A stretch of 64,000 nt of DNA from an uncultured Lachnospiraceae bacterium (GTDB lineage Bacteria > Bacillota > Clostridia > Lachnospirales > Lachnospiraceae): contig CAJTQI010000002.1 of assembly GCA_910578645.1 (NCBI GenBank), forward strand, positions 186,001 to 250,000, in the 5' to 3' direction. Positions 34,594 to 43,115 of the stretch are shown here, one piece after another (position 1 is the stretch's first letter; each line of letters begins with the position of its first letter). A model generated the notes under the pieces. The model made no database searches. It saw only the letters and a program-made list of their open reading frames with translations, and had not been told where the DNA came from. The translations under genes were made by a program, and so were the position numbers.

Positions 34594-36705
34594 ATGGCAA
34601 ATTTAGATTCTAATATGAAGCAACGGCATTTTCCGATGATGGAAAATGTCGAGTACCAGAAAGCGCAGAACCAGGAAATAAAACTGGGTATAGAAGAAGG
34701 GCTTGATGTGTCCGTCTACTCTAATCCGGAATTTAACTGGCTGCAGATGGAGCAGATACGCATGGGGCTTAAGGACAAGGTGGATGTGTCCGTCTATGCA
34801 AATCCTGCCAATAATTATGAGACGATGAGACAGATTCGACTTTCGCTGTATTCGGGTATAGACCTTATTCCATACCTTGACAGAGGATTTGAGGATGACG
34901 ACTTGGAAGAGATTCGTCTTGCACTGCTTAACAGGCTTCCGATTGACTTGTGGCTGCAGGATAATATGTGTGCGCCACAGATACATGAAATACGAATCGG
35001 ACTCTGCGAGGACATAGATATTTCCGCCTATGCCAGTTCCAAGTATAATTGGATGCAGATGCAGCAAATCCGTTTAGGTTTGGAGAAGAAGCTGGATGTG
35101 TCTATCTACTCGAATCATTTTTTCAATCATGCCCAGATGAGGGAAATCCGTTTAGGGTTGGAAGCCGGGCTGGATGTGTCTTCTTATTGCAGGTTGATTT
35201 ATTCTGCGACAGACATGAAAGAGAAGAGGCAGGCATTTATTAACCGGAAGAAGGCAAGCGGGACGGCCAGAGAGGAAAGCGTTAAGGATAGCGGCAGCAG
35301 TAAAGAGGCTGTCGGCAGTAAGAGTTCGATTGTTGACACTTTTAGGAAGAATGAATTTGTGATTTCCATAGAGGAAAACGGCAATAAAGCGTATGCCTAT
35401 ATTCCTTGGGTTCCGGGAAACGTGGTCACGAAAGACGACATTTATCATGACCTGGAAAGAAGGGAGATTGTCTTTGGCATCAAGAAAGAAGCGATAGACG
35501 ACCTGATTGACAGAAAGAGACTGAATGAAAAAGTTTTGATTGCCGAAGGGATTCCTGCAAAAAAAGGCGAGGACGGATGGTTTGAATGGTTTGTCAGATT
35601 GGACTTGCCCCGTATTCCGGCGCCTTTGCCGGACGGCGGTGTGGATTATGTTAATATAGAAGCCTTTGAGATGGTGGATGAAGGAGAGAAGATTGCCGTC
35701 TACCATCGCGCTGAGGAAGGAACAAGCGGAAAGAACATATACGGTGAATCGATACACGCCGAGAACGGCATCGAGAAAAAACCATTGCGGGGCGTAGGAT
35801 TTACGATTGAGCCGGATGGCGTTACCTACACGTCGAAGCTGAACGGCAAGTTTGAGTTTACAGGCGGGCGTATCATTATTACAAATATGTTGATTGTCCG
35901 GGAGGACGTCACTTCCGTGACAGGCAAGTTGGAAGTGGACGGTTCCGTGTATGTGGTCGGAAGTATTTATTCAGGCGGATATATCAAGGCGAGCGGGGAT
36001 ATTATCATCGAGCACAATGTGGAGACAGGCAAGTTGATAGCCGGTGGTAATGTCATGATTAAGAAGGGAAGCTGTTCCAAGAATGACTGTTTCATCGATG
36101 CGGGAGGCGAGGTATCAGGAAGCTTCTTCGAGGCTGCCAATATCAATGCCGGTGGTAATGTCAAGGCAAATTATATTATGAACAGTAATATTAACACTAT
36201 GGGCAGGGTTATCGTATCCGGAAGTAAGGGCGTATTGCTGGGCGGAAAAATCAGCGCAGTGAAGGGCGTTGACACATACAATCTCGGGAACAGGATGCAC
36301 CTTAAGACAATTTTGGATATAGGCAGAAACGAGATGTATGAGAAAAAGCAGGCTGAATATGCCGAGAACAGGGAAAAGCTTTTGAATGAGCTTGCGGATT
36401 TGGAGAAAGAATGGAATAAGATGTTTATGTTGTGTTCCGCCGGGAAGGATGTTCCGGAAGAAATCAGCCGCAAAGTCCATGCCGCGATTGATATTAAAAG
36501 CCAGAAGATTGCGGAGTTGGACGGCGAGGCTTCAAAGCTTGCCAACTTGACGGAACAGACGATGAAAGAGCCGGTCTGTATCAGAGGAAGGGCCTACGGC
36601 GGCAGCATGATTATTATAAATTCCATCAAGTATACATTGACGGCGGAAGTAAAGAGGGCTGTTTTCAAACTCCGCAACAAACAGGTGGTTATGGTGGCGT
36701 TGTAA
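34594..36705 (+). CDS. FapA family (DUF342) protein with seven 26-residue repeats
   Basis: The 703-residue soluble protein falls into two parts. Residues 25-205 hold seven tandem repeats of exactly 26 residues, with consensus QIRLGLE-GLDVSVYANP-FN-MQM. The E/Q-I steps fall at 28, 54, 80, 106, 132, 158 and 184, and an eighth partial copy begins at 210. Residues 250-700 are a FapA/DUF342 region: an N-terminal domain, then a beta-helix with repeats like VDGSVYVVGSIYSGGYIKASGDI and AGGNVMIKKG, then a coiled coil near 590-650. FapA proteins occur in polar or envelope assemblies; their biochemistry is poorly defined. No flagellar genes are near. GGGGAG precedes the start. Confidence 0.85.
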   Translation: MANLDSNMKQRHFPMMENVEYQKAQNQEIKLGIEEGLDVSVYSNPEFNWLQMEQIRMGLKDKVDVSVYANPANNYETMRQIRLSLYSGIDLIPYLDRGFEDDDLEEIRLALLNRLPIDLWLQDNMCAPQIHEIRIGLCEDIDISAYASSKYNWMQMQQIRLGLEKKLDVSIYSNHFFNHAQMREIRLGLEAGLDVSSYCRLIYSATDMKEKRQAFINRKKASGTAREESVKDSGSSKEAVGSKSSIVDTFRKNEFVISIEENGNKAYAYIPWVPGNVVTKDDIYHDLERREIVFGIKKEAIDDLIDRKRLNEKVLIAEGIPAKKGEDGWFEWFVRLDLPRIPAPLPDGGVDYVNIEAFEMVDEGEKIAVYHRAEEGTSGKNIYGESIHAENGIEKKPLRGVGFTIEPDGVTYTSKLNGKFEFTGGRIIITNMLIVREDVTSVTGKLEVDGSVYVVGSIYSGGYIKASGDIIIEHNVETGKLIAGGNVMIKKGSCSKNDCFIDAGGEVSGSFFEAANINAGGNVKANYIMNSNINTMGRVIVSGSKGVLLGGKISAVKGVDTYNLGNRMHLKTILDIGRNEMYEKKQAEYAENREKLLNELADLEKEWNKMFMLCSAGKDVPEEISRKVHAAIDIKSQKIAELDGEASKLANLTEQTMKEPVCIRGRAYGGSMIIINSIKYTLTAEVKRAVFKLRNKQVVMVAL

Positions 36706-36708
36706 CGG

Positions 36709-36737
36709 TTATTAAGGGAACACTGCGGTGATATAAT
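36709..36737 (+). promoter_or_regulatory. Possible promoter before the second HD-GYP gene
   Basis: A perfect TATAAT stands at 36732-36737 with a poor TTATTA -35 at 36709-36714, 17 bases apart, in the 56-base gap after the FapA gene. Confidence 0.35.
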
Positions 36738-36761
36738 AATGACAGAAAGTATGGGGAGAAC

Positions 36762-37862
36762 ATGAAACGGGACACGATTTTAATATTTGAAGACAATGTA
36801 ATCGACAGGACAATTTTGGCTGAACTATTCCGCTCGGATTACAAAATTTTAGAGGCTGAGAATGGCAAGGAGGGTATGACGCTGTTAAATAACAATATTG
36901 CGTCTATTGCCATTGTTCTGCTCGACAATATGATGCCGGTGATGGATGGATTCACAGTTTTGGAACATTTGAAAGAGAAAAATATTCTCAATAAGATACC
37001 GTTTATCATGGTGACAGGGGAGACTTCACCCGAATTGGAAAAGAAAGGCTATGAGTACGGCATTGTGAGCTATGTCAAGAAGCCTTATCAGCCGGAAGTT
37101 GTAAGGCAGGTGGTGCACAATGCAATCGGTTGGTTCCAATATAAGATGCAGTTGGAGCTGATGGTCAAGAAGCAAAATATTAATATCCAGAAGCAGAACA
37201 GTGTGTTGCGCCAGCAGACCAAGAAACTGAACCTTGTGAACGAGATACTGATTGACTCCCTGAGCAATATCGTGGAGTTTAGGAATATGGAATCGAAGCA
37301 GCATATCAAAAGAATCCGCGAGTATTCTTTGTGCCTTGGGAAGAGCGTCATGAAGCTGTATCCGGAATATGAGCTGACAGCCGAGAAATTGATACAGATT
37401 GGCTGGGCTTCTTCGCTCCATGATATAGGGAAGATTGCGATTCCGGACAGCATTATTTTGAAACCCGGAAAGCTGACGCCGGATGAATTTGAGTTGATTA
37501 AATCCCATACTACCAAAGGTGCGGAAATTATACAGCACAGAGTCCGGTTAAATGACAGGGCAATTTTTGAATATGCATACGATATTGCCAGGCATCACCA
37601 TGAGAAGTATGACGGCAAGGGTTATCCCGACGGGCTAAAAGGAGATGAAATCAGCATAGCCGCGCAGATAGTCTCACTGGTGGATGTGTATGACGCGCTC
37701 ACTTCGAAGCGTGTCTACAAGGCGGCCTACGAACCGGACAAAGCGTACCAGATGATTTTAAACGGGCACAGCGGTACGTTTTCTCCTAAGTTGTTAAAAG
37801 CTTTTGCGGAAGTCAGGCCGAGATTTGAGAGCCTGCTCTCCATGTATGCGGACGAAGACTAG
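36762..37862 (+). CDS. Response regulator with HD-GYP c-di-GMP phosphodiesterase domain (second)
   Basis: The 366-residue protein has a receiver (about 1-125, Asp near 54 in VLLDNMMPVMDG, Lys in YVKKPYQP), a coiled-coil linker (130-165, QNSVLRQQTKKLN) and an HD-GYP domain. The HD-GYP domain has LHDIGKIAIPDSII near 219, HHHEKYDGKGYP near 277 and a C-terminal LLSMYADED. It has the same architecture as the protein at 24405 but is a diverged paralogue. Two such proteins within 13 kb imply that cyclic di-GMP turnover is part of this island, though no GGDEF cyclase is in the window. A perfect terminator follows. Confidence 0.92.
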   Translation: MKRDTILIFEDNVIDRTILAELFRSDYKILEAENGKEGMTLLNNNIASIAIVLLDNMMPVMDGFTVLEHLKEKNILNKIPFIMVTGETSPELEKKGYEYGIVSYVKKPYQPEVVRQVVHNAIGWFQYKMQLELMVKKQNINIQKQNSVLRQQTKKLNLVNEILIDSLSNIVEFRNMESKQHIKRIREYSLCLGKSVMKLYPEYELTAEKLIQIGWASSLHDIGKIAIPDSIILKPGKLTPDEFELIKSHTTKGAEIIQHRVRLNDRAIFEYAYDIARHHHEKYDGKGYPDGLKGDEISIAAQIVSLVDVYDALTSKRVYKAAYEPDKAYQMILNGHSGTFSPKLLKAFAEVRPRFESLLSMYADED

Positions 37863-37940
37863 AGTGACGGAGCGTTCATTTTGAATAAGCGGTACAGAAT
37901 TATTTTTTGCTCTGCAATGCGATAGACAGATAGCGATAGA

Positions 37941-37981
37941 AAAGGACAGACTATGGTAAGCCTAACAGTCTGTCCTTTCTC
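37941..37981 (+). terminator. Terminator after the second HD-GYP gene
   Basis: AAAGGACAGACT at 37941-37952 and AGTCTGTCCTTT at 37967-37978 form a perfect 12-bp stem with a 14-base loop; the T tract is short. Confidence 0.75.
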
Positions 37982-37992
37982 TGTTACAAAAA

Positions 37993-38036
37993 TGTACCTT
38001 TCGTGTACCTTGGATGTAACCTTGTGATGGTACAAT
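37993..38036 (+). promoter_or_regulatory. Three 11-bp-spaced direct repeats and promoter of the second ABC exporter
   Basis: TGTACCTT at 37993 and 38004 and TGTAACCTT at 38015 repeat with an exact 11-base period. TACAAT at 38031-38036 is a good -10 but has no -35 at the right distance; the repeats cover that place. Head-to-tail half-sites one helical turn apart are typical of OmpR-family activators, so this looks like a regulated, activator-dependent promoter. Confidence 0.65.
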
Positions 38037-38077
38037 TGTTACAAAGAAAAATAGATTAAAAGGGAAAGGAATGCTAT

Positions 38078-38767
38078 ATGGAAGTCATCGTAAAAGCCAC
38101 AGGCTTAAAGAAATATTACGGGGAAGGGGAGGCGCTTGTGAAGGCACTTGACGGTGTGGACTTGGAGATTGAGCGGGGAAAATTCACGGCAATTGTGGGT
38201 ACGAGCGGAAGCGGGAAATCTACGCTTTTAAATATGCTTGGGGGATTGGACGTGCCTAGCGAGGGGAGTGTCAGGATAGGAAACCAGGAGCTTTCAAAGC
38301 TGAGTGCGGAACAGGCGACAATTTTCAGGCGTAAACAAATCGGGTTTATTTTTCAGAATTATAATCTGGTTCCGGTGCTGACAGTGTGGGAAAACATTAT
38401 ATTTCCGATTTCCCTGGACAACCGTAAACCTGACAAGAAATTTATTATGAAGATTGTGAAGCTGCTTGGTCTGGAAAACAAACTGGACAGTTTTCCGACC
38501 CAGCTATCGGGCGGGCAGCAGCAGAGGGTGGCGATTGCCCGGGCGCTATCTACGAAGCCGTCCATCATTCTGGCCGACGAGCCTACCGGGAACCTGGATT
38601 CCGGCACAAGTGACGATGTGGTGAGCCTGTTAAAGATGACAAGCAGCCAGTTTCATCAGACAATTGTGATGATTACGCATAATCCGGAAATTGCAGCCTG
38701 TGCGGACAGGGTGATACGGATTGAAGATGGGAGGCTTGCTTATGTTTCAGCCAATATCTGTGATTAG
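38078..38767 (+). CDS. ABC exporter ATP-binding protein (MacB/LolD type), second pair
   Basis: The 229-residue ATPase has Walker A GTSGSGKST, Q-loop FIFQNYNLVPVLTVWENI, signature LSGGQQQRVAIARAL, Walker B IILADEPTGNLDS and H-loop MITHNPEIA. It is a paralogue of the ATPase at 31183. Its own regulated promoter lies directly upstream, with three direct repeats. The stop overlaps the permease start by 26 bases, so both are translated together. A role in resistance to envelope-active peptides is inferred from the type and the OmpR-like sites. Confidence 0.93.
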   Translation: MEVIVKATGLKKYYGEGEALVKALDGVDLEIERGKFTAIVGTSGSGKSTLLNMLGGLDVPSEGSVRIGNQELSKLSAEQATIFRRKQIGFIFQNYNLVPVLTVWENIIFPISLDNRKPDKKFIMKIVKLLGLENKLDSFPTQLSGGQQQRVAIARALSTKPSIILADEPTGNLDSGTSDDVVSLLKMTSSQFHQTIVMITHNPEIAACADRVIRIEDGRLAYVSANICD

Positions 38768-41279
38768 CAAACGGACTTTTTGTAAGAACAAAGGGCGCAA
38801 TCTGGTGGCGGTGACTGCCATTGTGCTGACGACCTTGATGTTTACCACGCTTTTTGTTTTGAGCCGGAGCATAGATAAAAATATAGTCGAGATGACTTTC
38901 AGGCAGACCGGTTATGACACCCAGGTGTCCTTTAAGTCGATTACTGCAGAACAAGCGGACAGGATTGCGTCCCATCCTGAGGTAGCGGAGGTGGGAAACA
39001 GTCTGGTAGCAGGTTTGGTGGAAGACACACGTGTCGCAGGACGGCAGGTGGAAGTGCGGTGGGCGGATGAAAGCTATGCGGCACATTCCTTCGCATTGCC
39101 TGTGACCGGCAGAATGCCCCGGAGCATGGATGAGATTGCCCTCGACACGATTGTGCTCGACAGACTGGGGGTTGCCCATGAGCTGGGCGCCCAAGTGACG
39201 TTTCAGTGGATGGCGGATTTTGTTTCCAAAGAGTTAATCACCTCCACGTTTACTCTGTGTGGATTTTGGGAAGGAAATGAATCCGGTTATGCCAGTATGG
39301 CGTGGGTTGGGGAAGAGTTCGCTGAGGCAGCGGTGGAATCGGCCGGAAGAGCAAACCCGGAAGAGATGATTGGACTGCGCATGGCTCAGGTCAGTCTATA
39401 CAGTGACAGCGACATTGAGGGTACAATGGAGCGTATCTTGTCAGAACTGAGGATGGATGGATTAGAATATGCCGTAAATCTGGCTTATTCCCCTGAGATG
39501 AACCGGATGGCTATGCAGGAAAGCCTTCCTATGTATGTGGGGATGGTTCTTGTGTTTTTGGCAGGGTATTTGATTATCTACAATATTTTCCAGATATCCG
39601 TGACCGCGGATATACAGTTTTATGGTAAACTGAAGACACTTGGCGCAACGAAAAGACAGCTTAAGAAGCTGATTTATGGGCAGGCGTGGAGACTGTGCGT
39701 GATTGGGATTCCGCTGGGGCTGATATTGGGTTATGTGCTTGGGGTGGTGTTGGTGCCTGTACTGATTAGTTTTCGGACAGGAAACGCGTCAGCCAGTCCG
39801 GTTATTTTCATAGGAGCCACGGTTTTTGCGGTGTTGACTGTGTTGGTTTCCTGTATGCGTCCGGCGAAAATGGCGGCAAAAGTATCCCCGATGGAAGCAT
39901 TGCGTTACAGTGATGTGGAGGACGGTGGACGCAGAAGGAAGAAAAGACAGGGAAGCGCATCCTTGACTGCACTGGCCTGGTCAAACTTGGGTCGTAACCG
40001 GAAACGTACGGTTATCATCATATGTTCCCTCGTATTAGGACTGACGCTGATGAGCTGTTTCTATGCGAAGAATGTCTCCTTTGATATGGAGAAATATCTT
40101 GCCGGACTGACTGTTGCAGATTATCAGATTGATGAGATTACCAATGAAGCCTATATGACAGGCTATGAGCCCCAGGGTGATTCATTGGATGAACAATTGG
40201 TTGGACTGGTTGAGTCAATAGATGGTTTGGAGGAAACCGGACATCTGTATAGTCACGAGACGGAGATTGTATTGGATGGACAGACTGTGGAGAATATACG
40301 GGAATTTTATACGGGAGAGAGGTTGGACGCATGGGCGGCCTACGACCCGTCAGGCGTGGAATCTATGAAAAAGGCGCTTGAAAATAAGAAGGCTTCCAGC
40401 GTCGTCTACGGTATTGACGGCATTCCTCTTGATGTGTACAGTGAGGAAGCGTATTGGGAGAATGGCAGCTTCGATGAAGCGCTTTTTGCCACCGGAGGGT
40501 ATGTATTGGCAATCGGGCCCGGTATGGAGCCTGGCATCCAAAAGCAGTCTATGCCCACGGTGTCCGTGGGGGACTCTGTTACCATAGAGGGCAGAGAATA
40601 TACGGTCATGGCAGTGCTTAACAATTTACAGCCGGTGACGGAAGGGGCCACGGAAGGAGGCCCGCAGGATACTTTCTATCTTAATTTTATCATGCCGGCA
40701 GAGACTTTCAGGGAATGCTGGCCGGACAATACCTTGCGGAAATTGTACTTTAATGTGGAGGACGGGAAGATAGAAGAGGCACAGGAAAAATTGGATGCAT
40801 ATTTTGGGGAGACAGGATTGACCCTTCCGGTCACATCCAGACAGTCTATGGCGAGACAGTATGAGCGTGAGACTCGTGCGGGCGCAGTGATGGGTAATGC
40901 TATCAGTGTCGTCGTTGCACTGGTGGGTATCTTGAACTTTGCAAACTCCATGGTTACATCTATCATAGCGAGGAAAAAAGAGTTTGCTATGATACAAAGT
41001 GTCGGCATGACAAAATCACAGTTATGTAAACTATTGGTTACAGAGGGGTTAGCTTATGCAGGATTGACCCTAATAGTCACTTATGCCCTCAGTACGTTGG
41101 CAGTCGGTGTGGGTGTGCGTGCCATGGTCGAAGGAGGATTCAGTACGTTCCGGTTTACCTTATTGCCGCTTGTCCTGTGCACACCGGTTCTGGTAGGAAT
41201 TGCGATACTGGTTCCTTACCTGTGTTTCAGAAATATTGAGAAGGACAGCCTGGTTGAGAGGCTGCGGTGGTCAGATTGA
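38742..41279 (+). CDS. FtsX-like ABC permease, second pair
   Basis: The 845-residue duplicated FtsX permease has helix 1 near 20-40, an outside domain, helices 2-4 near 260-380, helix 5 near 420-440, a second outside domain and helices 6-8 near 715-840. FtsX loop signatures are TLGATKRQLKKLI and SVGMTKSQLCKLL, and the end is IEKDSLVERLRWSD. The ATG at 38742 is chosen because GGGAGG stands 7 bases before it; an upstream in-frame ATG at 38721 has none. It matches the permease at 31863 in plan, so the island has two exporters of one kind. Its last 9 bases overlap the end of the convergent thiamine diphosphokinase gene. Confidence 0.9.
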   Translation: MFQPISVISKRTFCKNKGRNLVAVTAIVLTTLMFTTLFVLSRSIDKNIVEMTFRQTGYDTQVSFKSITAEQADRIASHPEVAEVGNSLVAGLVEDTRVAGRQVEVRWADESYAAHSFALPVTGRMPRSMDEIALDTIVLDRLGVAHELGAQVTFQWMADFVSKELITSTFTLCGFWEGNESGYASMAWVGEEFAEAAVESAGRANPEEMIGLRMAQVSLYSDSDIEGTMERILSELRMDGLEYAVNLAYSPEMNRMAMQESLPMYVGMVLVFLAGYLIIYNIFQISVTADIQFYGKLKTLGATKRQLKKLIYGQAWRLCVIGIPLGLILGYVLGVVLVPVLISFRTGNASASPVIFIGATVFAVLTVLVSCMRPAKMAAKVSPMEALRYSDVEDGGRRRKKRQGSASLTALAWSNLGRNRKRTVIIICSLVLGLTLMSCFYAKNVSFDMEKYLAGLTVADYQIDEITNEAYMTGYEPQGDSLDEQLVGLVESIDGLEETGHLYSHETEIVLDGQTVENIREFYTGERLDAWAAYDPSGVESMKKALENKKASSVVYGIDGIPLDVYSEEAYWENGSFDEALFATGGYVLAIGPGMEPGIQKQSMPTVSVGDSVTIEGREYTVMAVLNNLQPVTEGATEGGPQDTFYLNFIMPAETFRECWPDNTLRKLYFNVEDGKIEEAQEKLDAYFGETGLTLPVTSRQSMARQYERETRAGAVMGNAISVVVALVGILNFANSMVTSIIARKKEFAMIQSVGMTKSQLCKLLVTEGLAYAGLTLIVTYALSTLAVGVGVRAMVEGGFSTFRFTLLPLVLCTPVLVGIAILVPYLCFRNIEKDSLVERLRWSD

Positions 41280-41921
41280 CCATTCTATTTGTGCTAACGA
41301 CTGACAAGGCATAACGATGAGCAGCGTCCCGTTTTCTACGGTGATGCTGCTTTTTGTCCCCGTAAATTCATTGCTGACGCCGAGAGGAAAGGTACTTTTG
41401 AGCATCGCATCCGTAAGCTCATATTTCAATCCCCGCAGGTATACGCCGAAGGACTGTTCCGTATGGGAGAAGACGGATATATAACCGGAAGGAATCTCCC
41501 GAAATGAAAGGCTTGTATTGTGGATTGCCGTGATGACGCTGTCCTGCCCGAACAGAAAGCCCTGTTTATCCTGTCCAGCGAGGCTGGCGATAAGCTGTAA
41601 GTTGGCGATAGTGTGGTCGATGCGTCCGCCTGTCCCGCCATATAGATGGAAAAGCTTGTAGCCTCTTTCGATGCCGATATCGACAGCGGCTGACATATCT
41701 GTCATGTCTTTTTCCGGACTAAGTCTGATGACATTCAGGGATTGAGGGATGTAGTCAAGGCTGTCAAAATCTCCGATAATATAGTCGGCAGGAATGCCGC
41801 ATCCGTCCAGAGAACGGAACCCGGCGTCCGCCGCGATAACCAAATCATGTTCTCCGGGTGTGAAAGGCAGGCCGTAGTCTGCGCCGCCGCCTACGATATA
41901 ACAAATTTTCGATGTATCCAT
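41271..41921 (-). CDS. thiN: Thiamine diphosphokinase
   Basis: This 216-residue enzyme transfers pyrophosphate from ATP to thiamine to make thiamine diphosphate. The N-terminal catalytic part shows CYIVGGGADYG, ADAGF, GDFDSLD, the acidic EKDMTDMSAAVDIG, and GGTGGRIDHTIANLQLI. The C-terminal part is a beta-rich thiamine-binding domain. The ATG at 41921 is chosen because GGAGG lies 6 bases upstream on the minus strand; the open frame extends further to 42020 without a ribosome site. No THI-box riboswitch was seen. It converges on and overlaps the FtsX permease end by 9 bases. Confidence 0.92.
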   Translation of the reverse strand: MDTSKICYIVGGGADYGLPFTPGEHDLVIAADAGFRSLDGCGIPADYIIGDFDSLDYIPQSLNVIRLSPEKDMTDMSAAVDIGIERGYKLFHLYGGTGGRIDHTIANLQLIASLAGQDKQGFLFGQDSVITAIHNTSLSFREIPSGYISVFSHTEQSFGVYLRGLKYELTDAMLKSTFPLGVSNEFTGTKSSITVENGTLLIVMPCQSLAQIEWSI

Positions 41922-42086
41922 AATGCCTCCGATTCTGTCACCTGCGTTTGTATGTTTCACATTATACAGGATAGCCGCCATAAATCCAATCGAAAAATCA
42001 GACAGGATTCGGATAAGCAAAAGTAATCATAAATGGGATTTACGGAAAAGGTAATTTCTTGTATACTGACTGTATATAAAAATAGG

Positions 42087-42222
42087 TTGAAAAATCATGC
42101 TGATGAACTGATTTTTCAATCGGCAATTTGAGTCAGAGCCTCAAATGTGCGCTAATCGCAGATGAGAAATCGCCTCTGCGAATTTCTCATCGCGTCTCAT
42201 CGCAGTAAACTGCTCTGACATG
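42087..42222. repeat. Cluster of intergenic palindromes
   Basis: TTGAAAAATCA at 42087-42097 pairs with TGATTTTTCAA at 42109-42119. TCAGAGC near 42134 pairs with GCTCTGA near 42212, enclosing GATGAGAAAT/ATTTCTCATC. The 430-base gap between the thiN-like gene and the PsiE-like gene is filled by these structures and the repeat that follows; no ORF is supported. The TTGAAAAATC/GATTTTTCAA hairpin recurs at 44215-44239. Confidence 0.65.
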
Positions 42223-42227
42223 GGTGA

Positions 42228-42331
42228 TTAGTGTGAAAAATCCATATACGGAAGATTGTTTCACTGTCCGAACAAAGTTCAGACGCAAATTTGTGCTTGC
42301 GCCCAAATTCGCAGGCTGAGCAAGAATGGGA
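42228..42331 (+). repeat. Dispersed structured repeat, copy 2
   Basis: This is a second copy of the element at 911-995, with the same TTAGTGTGAAAAATCCATA opening and GCAAATTTGTGCTTGCGCCC and CAGGCTGAGCAAGAATGGGA blocks. Compared with copy 1 it has about 20 extra bases (TTCACTGTCCGAACAAAGTT region) in the first loop. Confidence 0.75.
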
Positions 42332-42449
42332 AATAGTATGTATGATTCCGATAACCTCCGCATATAGTGAAAGCCAGATGTATGTGTGGCACATTTGCCA
42401 GGGGCACTGACTGCACAAGTAAGATGATAGAGCGGGGGTAGGGAAAACG

Positions 42450-42938
42450 ATGGATAAGGGTAAGGTCAGGTTATTTATGGAGAAGTTTAAAGATAAATTT
42501 AAGAAAAATATACAAAGACTGTGCGAGTCGTTGGAGATGGCGGTGGCTGTTATTGTTTTGGTGGGCATTGTAATGTCCATTTTCAGTCTTCTCAGCGATT
42601 TTGAAATTTTTCGCTTAATGCTCGAAGATACGGACAAGTTTAAGCCGTTTCTGGAAGATATCTTTGTGATTGTGATTGGAATCGAGTTTTTGCAGATGCT
42701 TTGCAGGCCCAATTCCGACAACATTATGGAAATCCTGATTTTCCTTGTGGCGCGGCACATGATTGTGGGAGACACAACGTCTTTCGAGGATTTTATATCG
42801 GTTATCAGCGTGGGCCTTTTGTGCGTGCTGCGCAGGTATTTGCATGTGACGAAGGAGAAAGAAAAGGAGAGCAGGAAAGGCCAGGATGAGTCGGTTTCCA
42901 GTACAGACACCCAGGAAATCAGCAAGCATTCTCTTTGA
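42450..42938 (+). CDS. PsiE-like small membrane protein
   Basis: The 162-residue protein has a basic N-terminus, three or four hydrophobic helices (about 28-50, 68-88, 92-105 and 115-130) and a charged, Ser/Lys-rich tail. The pattern of helices, the ILIFLVARHMIVGD segment and the closing RRYLHVTKEKEKE resemble the phosphate-starvation-inducible PsiE family, though similarity by eye is moderate. GCGGGGG lies upstream. It is a single-gene unit closed by the terminator at 43046-43080. Function of the family is unclear. Confidence 0.6.
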   Translation: MDKGKVRLFMEKFKDKFKKNIQRLCESLEMAVAVIVLVGIVMSIFSLLSDFEIFRLMLEDTDKFKPFLEDIFVIVIGIEFLQMLCRPNSDNIMEILIFLVARHMIVGDTTSFEDFISVISVGLLCVLRRYLHVTKEKEKESRKGQDESVSSTDTQEISKHSL

Positions 42939-43045
42939 ATCTTGTGCAGTATCTTCTGGCGCACAGTGTTGCATCCTGGTAATCTGACATTGGAGAAGTT
43001 GGTATAGGGCATTTGCATCAATTCCATAGGGCAAGCATAATCATG

Positions 43046-43080
43046 AAACCCCCTGTCCCATAAAGACAGAGGGTTTTCTT
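43046..43080. terminator. Terminator between convergent genes
   Basis: AACCC-C-CTGTC pairs with GACAG-A-GGGTT over a 7-base loop, followed by TTTTCTT. Confidence 0.75.
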
Positions 43081-43115
43081 AAAGACACAAAGACTTCTTT
43101 ATCTGATAAAATATC

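Noticed and set aside
41922..42020. Longer thiamine diphosphokinase start
   Set aside because: The open frame continues upstream, but the ATG at 41921 has GGAGG at ideal distance and gives the standard family length.
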